Assembly: GCA_025800125.1 (NCBI GenBank)
Contig: JAOXSF010000035.1
Coordinates: 1-64,000, forward strand
Source of the DNA: Marinobacterium sp.
GTDB lineage: Bacteria > Pseudomonadota > Gammaproteobacteria > Pseudomonadales > Balneatricaceae
DNA length: 64,000 bases
Direction of reading: 5' to 3'
Made by a program: the position numbers and the translations under genes
Shown: positions 54,754 to 64,000 of the stretch, one piece after another
Position numbering within the stretch: position 1 is the first letter of the stretch
Layout of the letters: each line of letters begins with the position of its first letter
The notes under the pieces: generated by a model
Told to the model about the DNA's origin: nothing
Databases searched by the model: none
The model's input: only the letters and a program-made list of their open reading frames with translations

Positions 54754-57087
54754 ATGAAACGCGGGATTCAGCTTCTGACTGCGCTGACGCTTCTCGGGGT
54801 TTGTGCTCAGAGTGTGCAGGCTTTTCCAGTCACCGACATTCGCCTTGAAGGCCTTCAGCGTGTTGCCCCCGGAATAGTATTCCGTAACTTTCCGGTCAAT
54901 ACCGGTGATGATCTTGGTGCCGATGAACTGGCCAGGGCTATTCGAGACCTGTTTGCTTCCGGTTACTTCGATGATATTCAGGTCTTGCGTGAAGACGATA
55001 ATGCTCTGTTATTGCGACTGCATGAGCGGCCTGCCATCAGCAAGATTCGTATTGATGGTAACGATGTCATTGAGACAGAAGACCTGTTGAAAGGCCTGAA
55101 AGAGAGTGGCCTGCAGGAAGGTGATGTATTCAAGAGGGCAACGCTGGAGAATATCCGTACCGACCTGGTACGGGTATACGCAGCTCAGGGACGTTATGGC
55201 GCCAGAATTACAACTGACGTCGAACAGGTAGGTGGTAACCGTGTGGCGTTGAATATCAACGTCAGTGAAGGCAAGGTTGCGACAATTTCACATATCAACG
55301 TTATTGGCAACAGCGTTTTTGATGATGAAGTACTGATCAGTCTGTTTGAGTTGCAGGAAAGCAATTTCTGGAGCTTCTATAAAAAAGATGATGTGTATGC
55401 CAGGCAGAAGTTGGCAGCAGACCTTGAGCGCCTGACATCAAAGTACATGGATGCCGGTTATCTCAATTTTACGATTGAATCTGCTCAGGTCTCCATTACG
55501 CCCGATCGTCGTCATATCTATATTACGGTTAATCTCAGTGAGGGTGAGCAGTATCGAGTCAGTGATATAAACCTGGCCGGTGCTATGGTCGTACCTGAGT
55601 CTGAACTGGCACAACTGATCGAGGTTGAAAGCGGGGCGCTGTTTTCCCGCAGGGCCATGAATGACGGTCGTGAAGCGGTGTTGCGTCGTTTGGGTGATGA
55701 AGGTTATCTGTTTGCCAATGTGACGCCGATTCCAGAGGTTAATGAGAGTAATCGTACGGTATCACTCCGCTATCTGATTGATCCGGGTAAACGTACCTAT
55801 GTGCGTCGTATTGCAATTAAAGGTAACACGCGCACCTCTGATATTGTTATCCGTCAGCGGATGCAGCAGATGGAAGGTGCAATCGCATCTACCACTGATA
55901 TTGATCGTTCCAAGCTGAAACTGGATCGAACCGGTTTTTTCCGTTCTGTGAATGTGAATACGGTACCTGTACCTGGAACGACAGATCAGGTGGATCTGGA
56001 GTATACGGTTGAAGAACAGCAGTCTGGATCATTTGGTGCCAGTGTTGGTTTTTCTCAGGATAATGGCCTGATTCTGAACCTGAGTGTGACTCAGGATAAC
56101 TTCCTGGGTAGTGGTAAGAATGTCAGCTTTGCCGTTACCAATACCGACTCGACAACAGAATATAGCTTTAGCCATCTTGATCCTTACTACACAGTGGACG
56201 GTGTGAGCCGTGGGTATAATCTGTATTACCGCTCCCGTGATTTTGATGAAGATGATGTCAGTTCCTATACCACGGATGAAGTAGGCGCGGGAATCAACTT
56301 CGGTTATCCCATTGATGATACTCAGCGGCTGAATTTTGGCCTGACTGTTGAGAATGTATCGATCAATACTGCGTTACAGACTCCGCAGGAGATTATTGAT
56401 TTCATTGCTAATGAAGGTGATAGCTACCTGAATTTTATTGGCAAAATCAGCTGGAGTGACAACGGGCTTAATAAAGGCCTGTTCCCGACTGAAGGTTTCT
56501 CGCAGAGTGCGTCTTTTGAAATGGCGGTGCCGGGTAGTGATCTGAGTTACTATCGCAGTAGTTACAATGCTAAATATTATCAGCCACTGAGCCAGGAGCA
56601 TGACTGGGTATTGGCATTGCGTGGACGGCTAGGTTATGCCGGTGAACTGGGCAGTAACGAATATCCCTTCTATAAGAACTTCTTTGCTGGTGGTCTGAAA
56701 TCTGTACGTGGTTTTAAAGCGAATACCCTGGGGCCTAAAGATACGCCCCAGAGCGGTTCCAAAGAAGATCCGGATCCATTCGGCGGTAATGTACTGCTGG
56801 CTGGTAGTGCAGAGCTGATTTTCCCGATGCCGTTCATCGAAGATCAATCTTCCTGGCGTACATTGCTGTTCTTCGATGCCGGTAATGTATTTGATACCAG
56901 CTGCCCGAGTACGAGTGTCAACTGTGAAGAAGGCATTGAGTTTGACGAAATTCGTTACTCGGTTGGTTTTGGCCTGAGCTGGATTACCCCGATTGGCCCG
57001 TTGTCTATTGCGCTGGGCAAGCCGCTGAATAATAAAACGGGTGATGACACCGAAGTGTTCCAGTTTGCGTTGGGACAGACGTTTTAA
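54754..57087 (+). CDS. bamA: Outer membrane assembly factor BamA
   Basis: 777 residues; signal peptide cut after VQA (about 23), five POTRA domains (24-~420) and a 16-stranded beta-barrel with the VRGF loop (LKSVRGF) and C-terminal aromatic F. Inserts beta-barrel proteins. Followed by the skp chaperone. Confidence 0.97.
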   Translation: MKRGIQLLTALTLLGVCAQSVQAFPVTDIRLEGLQRVAPGIVFRNFPVNTGDDLGADELARAIRDLFASGYFDDIQVLREDDNALLLRLHERPAISKIRIDGNDVIETEDLLKGLKESGLQEGDVFKRATLENIRTDLVRVYAAQGRYGARITTDVEQVGGNRVALNINVSEGKVATISHINVIGNSVFDDEVLISLFELQESNFWSFYKKDDVYARQKLAADLERLTSKYMDAGYLNFTIESAQVSITPDRRHIYITVNLSEGEQYRVSDINLAGAMVVPESELAQLIEVESGALFSRRAMNDGREAVLRRLGDEGYLFANVTPIPEVNESNRTVSLRYLIDPGKRTYVRRIAIKGNTRTSDIVIRQRMQQMEGAIASTTDIDRSKLKLDRTGFFRSVNVNTVPVPGTTDQVDLEYTVEEQQSGSFGASVGFSQDNGLILNLSVTQDNFLGSGKNVSFAVTNTDSTTEYSFSHLDPYYTVDGVSRGYNLYYRSRDFDEDDVSSYTTDEVGAGINFGYPIDDTQRLNFGLTVENVSINTALQTPQEIIDFIANEGDSYLNFIGKISWSDNGLNKGLFPTEGFSQSASFEMAVPGSDLSYYRSSYNAKYYQPLSQEHDWVLALRGRLGYAGELGSNEYPFYKNFFAGGLKSVRGFKANTLGPKDTPQSGSKEDPDPFGGNVLLAGSAELIFPMPFIEDQSSWRTLLFFDAGNVFDTSCPSTSVNCEEGIEFDEIRYSVGFGLSWITPIGPLSIALGKPLNNKTGDDTEVFQFALGQTF

Positions 57088-57101
57088 TTTGAGGAGTCAG
57101 G

Positions 57102-57602
57102 ATGAAAGCTATTGTTAAGGTAGCACTGTTGTGTGCTGCGCTGATCAGTATGCCAGTGATGGCAGAGAAAATTGCGGTGCTGGGTGTTCAGGAAGCACTG
57201 CTGGCATCGCAGGCTGCAAAAGCCTTTCGTGAACAGATGAAGAAGAACCTCAGTGGTGATGCAAAGCAGGTTGCAGCACTGGAAAAAGAGGCAAAAGCTG
57301 CACGTGACAAACTAAAGAAAAATCGAGATCTGGCGTCTCGTGAAGAGCTGGAAAAAATGCAGCTACAGTTCCAGAAGGTGTTTACTGAATTTCAGAAGCG
57401 AGCTCAGTTGCTGCAGCAAAAGCAGACACAGCAGGAGCAAGCGTTCCTGAAGCAGATGAAACCAAAACTGGATAAAGTAATTCGTGGGCTTATCGAAAAA
57501 GAAGGTTACGACGTTGTCGTGGCGAAGCAGGCCACGTTGTATGCAGCCAAAAAAGTCGATATTACTGCTCGCGTTGTCAAATTGCTTGATAAGGCACAGT
57601 AG
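57102..57602 (+). CDS. skp: Periplasmic chaperone Skp (OmpH)
   Basis: 166 residues, signal peptide to AMA (about 21), then KIAVLGVQEALLASQAAKAF and a long charged coiled-coil arm. Fits Skp; delivers OMPs to BamA. Confidence 0.93.
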   Translation: MKAIVKVALLCAALISMPVMAEKIAVLGVQEALLASQAAKAFREQMKKNLSGDAKQVAALEKEAKAARDKLKKNRDLASREELEKMQLQFQKVFTEFQKRAQLLQQKQTQQEQAFLKQMKPKLDKVIRGLIEKEGYDVVVAKQATLYAAKKVDITARVVKLLDKAQ

Positions 57603-57605
57603 GAT

Positions 57606-58646
57606 ATGACAGAGCGCGCTTTTACACTGCAGCAGATCGCTGAGCAGACGGGTGGTCAGGTTGATGGTGATCCGCAGTACAGGGTTACCGGTCTGGCTAC
57701 GCTTGAAAGTGCCGAAGCTGGGCAGTTGTCGCTTTATACGGGCAGTCGCTATCTGCAGCAACTGGTTGACAGTACGGCTGGTGCTGTGCTGATAAACGCT
57801 GAAGAAAGAGCGCAAGCTAGCTGTCATGCTGTCATTGTTGATGACCCTTACGCTGCCTATGCCAGGTTGACCCATCTGTTTGATCGCAACAGTGGACTGG
57901 CAGCAGGTATTCACCCTTCTGCTGTTATCGCTGAGTCTGCCAGTGTATCTGAGACGGCACAGATCTGTGCCAATGTGGTTATTGGTGAAAATAGCGTGAT
58001 TGCAGATGACTGCTATATCGGTGCCAATACTGTTGTTGGTGAGCGTTGTCAGCTAGGTAGTGGATGCCGTCTGCATGCCAATGTGACATTGTATAATGAT
58101 GTCCGGTTGGGGGAGCGGGTGATTATTCACAGCAGCGCTGTACTGGGTGCTGATGGCTTTGGTTTTGCACCATGGAAGGAAAGCTGGTTCAAAATTGCTC
58201 AGCTTGGTGGTGTCGTGGTGGGGGATGATGTTGAAATCGGTGCCTGTACCACCATTGATCGGGGCGCACTTGACAATACCCTGATTGATAATGGAGTAAA
58301 GCTCGATAACCAGATTATGGTTGGTCACAATGTTGAAATAGGTGAGCATTCTGCAATTGCAGCCTGTACAGGTATTGCTGGTAGTACTCGAATTGGCAAA
58401 CATGTGCGTATTGCTGGTGGAGCTGGAATTGCGGGTCACATCAGTATTGCTGATCACAGTTATATAAGTGGTATGGCGATGGTTACAGGTTCGGTCAGGA
58501 AAGCTGGTTCCTATTCATCAGGAACTGCACTGGAGCCAACTGCAACCTGGCGCCGTAATGTTGTCCGTTTTCGACAGCTGGACAGTCTGGCGGGACGGGT
58601 TAAAGAACTTGAACAGAAGATTAAAGAGATTGAAGGTCATTCGTAA
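57606..58646 (+). CDS. lpxD: UDP-3-O-acylglucosamine N-acyltransferase
   Basis: 346 residues. LpxD N-terminal domain, then left-handed hexapeptide repeats; catalytic His in [10 protein letters not shown]-terminal helix. Third step of lipid A. Stop overlaps the fabZ ATG. Confidence 0.96.
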   Translation: MTERAFTLQQIAEQTGGQVDGDPQYRVTGLATLESAEAGQLSLYTGSRYLQQLVDSTAGAVLINAEERAQASCHAVIVDDPYAAYARLTHLFDRNSGLAAGIHPSAVIAESASVSETAQICANVVIGENSVIADDCYIGANTVVGERCQLGSGCRLHANVTLYNDVRLGERVIIHSSAVLGADGFGFAPWKESWFKIAQLGGVVVGDDVEIGACTTIDRGALDNTLIDNGVKLDNQIMVGHNVEIGEHSAIAACTGIAGSTRIGKHVRIAGGAGIAGHISIADHSYISGMAMVTGSVRKAGSYSSGTALEPTATWRRNVVRFRQLDSLAGRVKELEQKIKEIEGHS

Positions 58647-59083
58647 TGATGGATGTTAAGGAAATTCGCGAATATCTGCCGCATCGCTATCCGTTTCTGC
58701 TGGTAGATCGTGTCGTTGAGCTAACGGAAGGTGAGTCCATTGTGGCGTATAAAAATGTCACTGTGAATGAGCCCTTCTTCAACGGTCATTTTCCTGACCA
58801 TCCAGTAATGCCTGGTGTGCTGATTGTTGAGGCGATGGCACAGGCCGCAGGTATTCTGGGCTTTAAAACCATGGATAAAAAGCCGCAGGACGGTTCTATT
58901 TACTACTTTGTGGGCTCAGATAAGCTACGATTCAAGCGCCCAGTCGTGCCGGGTGATCAGCTGATGCTGGAAGCAAAAGTGCTTTCTGAGCGTCGTGGTA
59001 TCTGGAAATTTGATGTACAGGCCACCGTTGAGGGTGATCTGGTTAGCAGTGCTACTATTCTGTGTGCTGACAGGAAGGTCTGA
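58646..59083 (+). CDS. fabZ: 3-hydroxyacyl-ACP dehydratase FabZ
   Basis: 145 residues; hot-dog fold with [13 protein letters not shown] and catalytic His/Glu in [20 protein letters not shown]. Overlaps lpxD by one base; lpxA starts two bases later. Confidence 0.97.
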   Translation: MMDVKEIREYLPHRYPFLLVDRVVELTEGESIVAYKNVTVNEPFFNGHFPDHPVMPGVLIVEAMAQAAGILGFKTMDKKPQDGSIYYFVGSDKLRFKRPVVPGDQLMLEAKVLSERRGIWKFDVQATVEGDLVSSATILCADRKV

Positions 59084-59085
59084 AT

Positions 59086-59856
59086 TTGATTGACTCTCGC
59101 GCCATTATTGACCCCTCTGCAAAACTTGCCGACGATGTTAGCGTTGGCGCCTGGTCCATTATCGGGCCAGATGTAGAGATCGGCTCGGGTACTGTCATCA
59201 GCTCCCATGTTGTCATTAAGGGGCCAACACGCATTGGTGCTCACAACAGGATTTTTCAGTTTGCTTCAGTTGGCGAGGACTGTCAGGACAAGAAGTACGC
59301 AGGTGAGCCTACCACACTGGTTATTGGTGATCACAATGTGATTCGCGAAGGTGTCACCATGCACCGTGGTACGGTGCAGGATAACGGTGAAACCCGTGTT
59401 GGCAGTCATAATCTGTTTATGGCTTATGCACATGTTGCCCATGATTGTGTGGTTGGTGATCACTGTATCCTGGCGAATAATGCCTCCATCGCTGGTCATG
59501 TGACGGTGGGTGATTACGCTATTCTGGGAGGCTTTACTGCTGTACATCAGTTCTGCCAGATTGGTGCCCATGCCATGGTGGGAGCTTCTTCGTTGGTGCT
59601 TAAAGATATTCCTGCCTATGTATTGGCGAACGGCAACAGTGTTGAGCCGCATGGGATCAATATTGAGGGCCTTAAACGCCGTGGCTTTTCCAAAACATCT
59701 ATTCAGGTGCTGCGCCGTGCCTACAAAGCTGTTTACCGTGAGGGGCTGACAGTGTCTGAGGCACTGGAACGCCTGCAGGAACTGGAGCAGCATGCACCGG
59801 AGGTAGCTTTGTTGACTGCCTCTATCAAGCAGTCCGCACGCGGTATCATTCGCTGA
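59086..59856 (+). CDS. lpxA: Acyl-[ACP]-UDP-GlcNAc O-acyltransferase
   Basis: 256 residues, hexapeptide beta-helix; catalytic His in YAHVAHDC. Start is TTG 59086 with AGGAAGG ahead. First step of lipid A; sits in the lpxD-fabZ-lpxA-lpxB order. Confidence 0.96.
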   Translation: MIDSRAIIDPSAKLADDVSVGAWSIIGPDVEIGSGTVISSHVVIKGPTRIGAHNRIFQFASVGEDCQDKKYAGEPTTLVIGDHNVIREGVTMHRGTVQDNGETRVGSHNLFMAYAHVAHDCVVGDHCILANNASIAGHVTVGDYAILGGFTAVHQFCQIGAHAMVGASSLVLKDIPAYVLANGNSVEPHGINIEGLKRRGFSKTSIQVLRRAYKAVYREGLTVSEALERLQELEQHAPEVALLTASIKQSARGIIR

Positions 59857-59863
59857 GGTTGCT

Positions 59864-61060
59864 ATGTCTCGCCCGATTCGTATCGGTATGGTCGCCGGGG
59901 AGCTCTCCGGTGACATCCTTGGTGCCGGCCTGATCCGGTCTATTCGCTCGCGTTACCCTGATGCCGTTTTTGAAGGCATTGGTGGTGAGCGCATGAAAGC
60001 CTTGGGCTTTCGCTCCCATGTGCCAATGGAACGCCTGTCCGTCATGGGCATTGGGGCTGTATTACAGCGTTTGCCTGAGCTGCTGAAAGTCCGTCGCAAA
60101 CTGTCGGACTATTTCCTGGATGACCCGCCCGACTTATTTATTGGCATTGATGCACCGGATTTTACTCTGAAGCTGGAAGGCTGGCTGAAAGAGGGCGGAA
60201 TACCAACGGTACACTATGTCAGTCCTTCGGTCTGGGCCTGGAAAAAGAAGCGGATTTACAGCATTTATCGGACCACTGATCTGGTGCTGGCTTTGTTTCC
60301 GTTTGAGCCTGAACACTATGCGGAAACAGGCCAGAGGATTGCAGTTGTCGGGCATCCACTGGCCAGCCAGTTACCTGATGTTGTTGATCGTCAGCGCGCG
60401 CTGAAACGTTTTGCTGTCGCTGATGATGAAACAATAGTCGGTATTTTACCGGGCAGTCGTGGGAGTGAAATCACCCATATCAGCCGACCCTTTCTTGATA
60501 CTGCGCGTTGGGTGGCACAACGCCGCCCTGATATACGGTTTATTATTCCGGCTGCTAACGAAAAACTACATGATCGTCTCAGTCAGTTGATTCAGCGTGA
60601 TTACAATGACTTGAATATCCAGCTGGTACTGAAAAATTCCCGTGAAGTAATGGCAATTTCTGATGCGATTCTTATCGCCTCAGGCACAGCAACACTGGAA
60701 GCGTTACTGATGGGTACGCCTATGGTTGTGGGTTATAAAGCAGGTTGGCTGACGTATCAGATATTTTCGCGCATGGTTAACCTGGATCAGGTTTCTCTGC
60801 CCAATATCCTGGCAGGTGAAGCGTTGGTGCCAGAATTGATTCAGGATGCTCTGCAACCAGAACAGGCAGGTACAGAATTGCTTCATATCCTTCAGGATCA
60901 AACTTTACGTCATCAATTGCAGCAGCGTTTTGCTGATATTCATGACACCCTGAATATGAATGCGGATGAGCGTGCAGCTGATGCTGTGCTGGGGTTGTTG
61001 TATGAAAAAGGTGTGATTGAGTCTGCACCTTTGGCTGGACGTAAAGGTGAGGCTGGATGA
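59864..61060 (+). CDS. lpxB: Lipid-A-disaccharide synthase
   Basis: 398 residues; GT19 enzyme with [12 protein letters not shown] and [11 protein letters not shown]; conserved [17 protein letters not shown] for UDP-sugar. Overlaps rnhB by four bases. Confidence 0.97.
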   Translation: MSRPIRIGMVAGELSGDILGAGLIRSIRSRYPDAVFEGIGGERMKALGFRSHVPMERLSVMGIGAVLQRLPELLKVRRKLSDYFLDDPPDLFIGIDAPDFTLKLEGWLKEGGIPTVHYVSPSVWAWKKKRIYSIYRTTDLVLALFPFEPEHYAETGQRIAVVGHPLASQLPDVVDRQRALKRFAVADDETIVGILPGSRGSEITHISRPFLDTARWVAQRRPDIRFIIPAANEKLHDRLSQLIQRDYNDLNIQLVLKNSREVMAISDAILIASGTATLEALLMGTPMVVGYKAGWLTYQIFSRMVNLDQVSLPNILAGEALVPELIQDALQPEQAGTELLHILQDQTLRHQLQQRFADIHDTLNMNADERAADAVLGLLYEKGVIESAPLAGRKGEAG

Positions 61061-61659
61061 TGGAAGTGAATGGGTTTGACTTTGTGCCGACAGGCCCGGT
61101 TGCCGGTGTAGATGAGGTGGGGCGTGGTCCACTGGTGGGTAATGTGGTGACTGCTGCTGTCATTCTTGACCCGCAGCGTCCCATAGAGGGGTTGGCTGAT
61201 TCCAAAAAACTGTCAGAGAAAAAACGCGAAGCGCTCTACGCTGAAATTGTCGAAAAAGCAGCTGCCTGGTCAATCGGTCATGCTACACCTGCTGAAATAG
61301 ATGAACTGAATATTCTGCACGCAACCATGCTGGCGATGCAGCGTGCTGTGGCCGGGCTGTCGATTGCACCCGTGTATGCTTACATTGACGGCAATCGCTG
61401 CCCCCAGTTGCCTTGTTCCGCAGAAGCCGTTGTCAAAGGTGATAGCAAGGTGGCAGAGATCAGCGCTGCGTCGATCATTGCCAAAGTGACCCGCGACCGG
61501 GAAATGAAGGCGCTGCATGCAGCGCACCCGAAGTATGGCTTTGACAAACATAAAGGTTATCCGACAGCAGCGCATATGGCGTTGCTGAAGCAGTATGGCC
61601 CCCTGCCTGAACACCGTCGCAGTTTCCGACCGGTGCGTGAACTTCTGGAAGCTGAATAA
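61057..61659 (+). CDS. rnhB: Ribonuclease HII
   Basis: 200 residues; DEDD nuclease with [30 protein letters not shown] and [14 protein letters not shown]. Cleaves RNA in RNA/DNA hybrids. ATG overlaps the lpxB stop. Confidence 0.96.
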   Translation: MMEVNGFDFVPTGPVAGVDEVGRGPLVGNVVTAAVILDPQRPIEGLADSKKLSEKKREALYAEIVEKAAAWSIGHATPAEIDELNILHATMLAMQRAVAGLSIAPVYAYIDGNRCPQLPCSAEAVVKGDSKVAEISAASIIAKVTRDREMKALHAAHPKYGFDKHKGYPTAAHMALLKQYGPLPEHRRSFRPVRELLEAE

Positions 61660-61665
61660 AGCGTT

Positions 61666-64000
61666 ATGAGCGATCCTCAATTTGTCCATTTGCGAGTCCA
61701 CAGTGAATTTTCGCTGGTGGATGGTCTTGTACGTATCAAGGAACTGGTCAAAGCCGCTGCCGGGGCTGATATGCCTGCTGTGGCGCTGACCGATCAGGCC
61801 AATCTGTTTGCTTTGATCAAGTTCTATAAAGCGGCGCTTGGGGCGGGCGTAAAGCCGATCTGTGGCACAGATCTGCTGATGGTTAACCCGGATACTCCAG
61901 ACGCTGATCCATTCCGGTTAACCTTGCTGGTTAACACTGGTCAGGGCTACCGTAACCTGATGGAGCTGGTATCGCTGGCTTACAGTGATGGTCAGAACTA
62001 CATCATTGATCTGGCGCTGGTGGAGAAACAGTGGATTGCTGACAAAGCGGAGGGGCTGATAGCCCTGTCTGGTGCCAGAGACGGTGACATTGGCAGGGCA
62101 ATACTGGCGGGTAAAACTGCACATGCTGCACAACTATTGCAGGAGTGGATGACGATTTTCCCTGATCGTTTCTATCTTGAGGTGCAGCGCACCGGACGGC
62201 CAGGTGAAGAGGATCTGATCCACGCCAGTGTCGAGCTTGCGCGTCAGACACAGTGTCCTCTTGTGGCCACTAATGACGTCATGTTTATCAGTGCGGATGA
62301 CTTCGAGGCACATGAGGCCCGGGTCTGTATTAACCAGAGTCGCACCCTTGAAGACCCGAAACGGCCCAGGGATTACTCAGAGCAGCAGTATTTTCGTTCT
62401 CAACAGGAAATGGCGGAGTTGTTCTCGGATATTCCGTCTGCGTTACAGAATACAGTAGAAATTGCCCGCCGTTGTAACATTGATATAGAACTGGGCACTT
62501 ACTACCTGCCAAAATACCCGATCCCTGACGGGATGCTGATGGATGATTACTTCCGCAAGGTCTCGTTTGAAGGACTGGAAGAGCGCCTGGATATTCTGCT
62601 GGACAAAGATGCTCCAGACTATGCCATCAAACGTCAGCCCTATATCGACCGGCTTAATTTCGAGCTGGATATTATTATCCAGATGGGTTTTCCCGGTTAC
62701 TTCCTGATCGTAATGGACTTTATCAAGTGGGGTAAGGAAAACGGTGTACCGGTAGGGCCTGGTCGTGGTTCAGGTGCGGGCTCGCTGGTGGCCTACGCCC
62801 AGAAAATTACTGACCTTGATCCACTGGAATATGACCTGCTGTTTGAGCGATTCCTCAACCCTGAACGTGTCTCCATGCCGGACTTCGATATCGATTTCTG
62901 TATGGATAACCGTGACAAGGTGATCGACTACGTAGCCAATACTTATGGCCGTGATGCGGTATCGCAGATCGTAACCTTCGGCACCATGGCGGCCAAAGCG
63001 GTCGTACGTGATGTTGCCCGTGTGCAGGGCAAGCCATTTGGTATGGCAGATAAACTCTCCAAACTGATTCCATTTGAAGTGGGTATGACCCTCAACAAAG
63101 CCTGGGACCAGGAAGAACTGCTGCGCGACTTCGTTAATGGAAGCGAAGAGGTGCAGGAAATCATGGAGATGGCCTACAAGCTTGAAGGGGTTACCCGAGG
63201 CGTCGGTAAACATGCAGGTGGTGTGGTGATTGCGCCCACTAAACTGACCGACTTTGCTGCTACCTACTGTGACTCTGAAGGTAAAGGCCTGGTGACCCAG
63301 TTTGATAAAAATGATGTGGAGGAAGCCGGGCTGGTGAAGTTCGACTTTCTGGGGTTGCGTACCCTGACCATCATTGACTGGGCACTTCAGACGATCAACA
63401 GGGAGCGGCGTAAAAATGGTGAAGAAGATCTCGATATTGCGCTGATCGACCTGGAAGATAAAACCACCTTTGATCTGTTACAGGCGGCGGAAACTACGGC
63501 GGTGTTCCAGCTTGAATCCAGTGGTATGAAGGATCTGGTACGGCGACTGTTACCATCGCGCTTTGAAGATATTGTCGCACTGGTGGCACTGTTCCGTCCA
63601 GGACCGTTGCAATCAGGTATGGTTGATGACTTTATCAACCGTAAACATGGCCGTGCTGAGATGGCCTGGCCGCATCCGGATTATCAGCTTGAGAGTTTGC
63701 AGCCGGTACTGGAACCTACCTACGGCATTATTCTGTATCAGGAACAGGTAATGCAGATTGCTCAGGTGATGGCAGGCTATACCCTGGGCGGTGCAGATAT
63801 GCTGCGACGGGCCATGGGTAAGAAAAAGCCTGAAGAGATGGCCAAGCAGCGTACTTCCTTCCTTGAAGGCAGTGAAAATAACGGTATTGATCGGGATCTG
63901 GCGGGCAATATTTTTGACCTGGTGGAAAAGTTCGCGGGTTACGGCTTTAACAAATCCCACTCAGCGGCTTATGCCCTGGTGTCGTACCAGACAGCCTGGT
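61666..64000 (+). CDS. dnaE: DNA polymerase III alpha subunit, 5' part (runs off the window)
   Basis: Open frame from ATG 61666 to the window end, about 778 codons. N-terminal PHP domain starts with [15 protein letters not shown]; the catalytic triad Asp pair is in [12 protein letters not shown] (about residue 404), and [10 protein letters not shown]-type [16 protein letters not shown] precedes it. [20 protein letters not shown] and the [18 protein letters not shown] end follow. Core replicative polymerase. C-terminal OB/tau-binding part is missing. Confidence 0.97.
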   Translation, partial: MSDPQFVHLRVHSEFSLVDGLVRIKELVKAAAGADMPAVALTDQANLFALIKFYKAALGAGVKPICGTDLLMVNPDTPDADPFRLTLLVNTGQGYRNLMELVSLAYSDGQNYIIDLALVEKQWIADKAEGLIALSGARDGDIGRAILAGKTAHAAQLLQEWMTIFPDRFYLEVQRTGRPGEEDLIHASVELARQTQCPLVATNDVMFISADDFEAHEARVCINQSRTLEDPKRPRDYSEQQYFRSQQEMAELFSDIPSALQNTVEIARRCNIDIELGTYYLPKYPIPDGMLMDDYFRKVSFEGLEERLDILLDKDAPDYAIKRQPYIDRLNFELDIIIQMGFPGYFLIVMDFIKWGKENGVPVGPGRGSGAGSLVAYAQKITDLDPLEYDLLFERFLNPERVSMPDFDIDFCMDNRDKVIDYVANTYGRDAVSQIVTFGTMAAKAVVRDVARVQGKPFGMADKLSKLIPFEVGMTLNKAWDQEELLRDFVNGSEEVQEIMEMAYKLEGVTRGVGKHAGGVVIAPTKLTDFAATYCDSEGKGLVTQFDKNDVEEAGLVKFDFLGLRTLTIIDWALQTINRERRKNGEEDLDIALIDLEDKTTFDLLQAAETTAVFQLESSGMKDLVRRLLPSRFEDIVALVALFRPGPLQSGMVDDFINRKHGRAEMAWPHPDYQLESLQPVLEPTYGIILYQEQVMQIAQVMAGYTLGGADMLRRAMGKKKPEEMAKQRTSFLEGSENNGIDRDLAGNIFDLVEKFAGYGFNKSHSAAYALVSYQTAW

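Overview
The window looks like one chromosomal segment of a marine-type gammaproteobacterium close to the Oceanospirillales/Pseudomonadales border. The evidence is gene content and order: xerD-dsbC-hom-thrC-recJ is the Pseudomonas-style order, nudF-yqiB-cpdA-yqiA-parE and rpsB-tsf-pyrH-frr-uppS-cdsA...rseP-bamA-skp-lpxD-fabZ-lpxA-lpxB-rnhB-dnaE are classic gammaproteobacterial strings, and FabY, FlgT/FlgO/FlgP and a GNBP-like branched-chain keto-acid dehydrogenase (bkdB-lpdV) fit that group. I cannot name a genus. Base composition is moderately GC-rich except for one strikingly AT-rich insert near 2.4-4.7 kb.

Layout. 1-2134: end of a branched-chain keto-acid dehydrogenase operon (E2 truncated by the window edge, E3 complete). 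2135-5285: accessory zone with a REP-like hairpin, a terminator, three AT-rich genes of foreign look (two membrane proteins, one methyltransferase) and a ~500-nt highly structured, protein-free element with GNRA-capped hairpins that resembles a stand-alone HEARO/omega-type RNA or an intron remnant. 5286-12278: small secreted protein, xerD, dsbC, hom, thrC, recJ. 12455-18505: 60-aa protein, nfo and two composite cyclic-di-GMP proteins, followed by a convergent SulP transporter. 20452-27321: nudF-yqiB-cpdA, then yqiA-parE-parC, the latter block preceded by a near-perfect LexA-type box. 27525-31140: a small two-TM protein with a STAS protein, then divergent pspF / pspABC with a good sigma-54 promoter.

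31465-44430: a degenerate ferritin-like protein, an Lrp-type regulator divergent from leuA, an AhpD-like protein divergent from a TetR regulator with a palindromic operator between them, a TatD-family nuclease, a lipoprotein + FabY pair, an OmpA lipoprotein, ZapB-like protein, and the flagellar H-ring genes flgT and flgOP (flgO has a sigma-54-type promoter). 44556-48143: glnD and map on the minus strand. 48625-64000: the translation/phospholipid/outer-membrane-biogenesis string from rpsB to dnaE (dnaE runs off the window). The usual dxr gene is absent from its normal place next to cdsA/rseP. Most of the window is ordinary core genome; the accessory interest is concentrated in 2.1-5.3 kb and in several regulatory sites.
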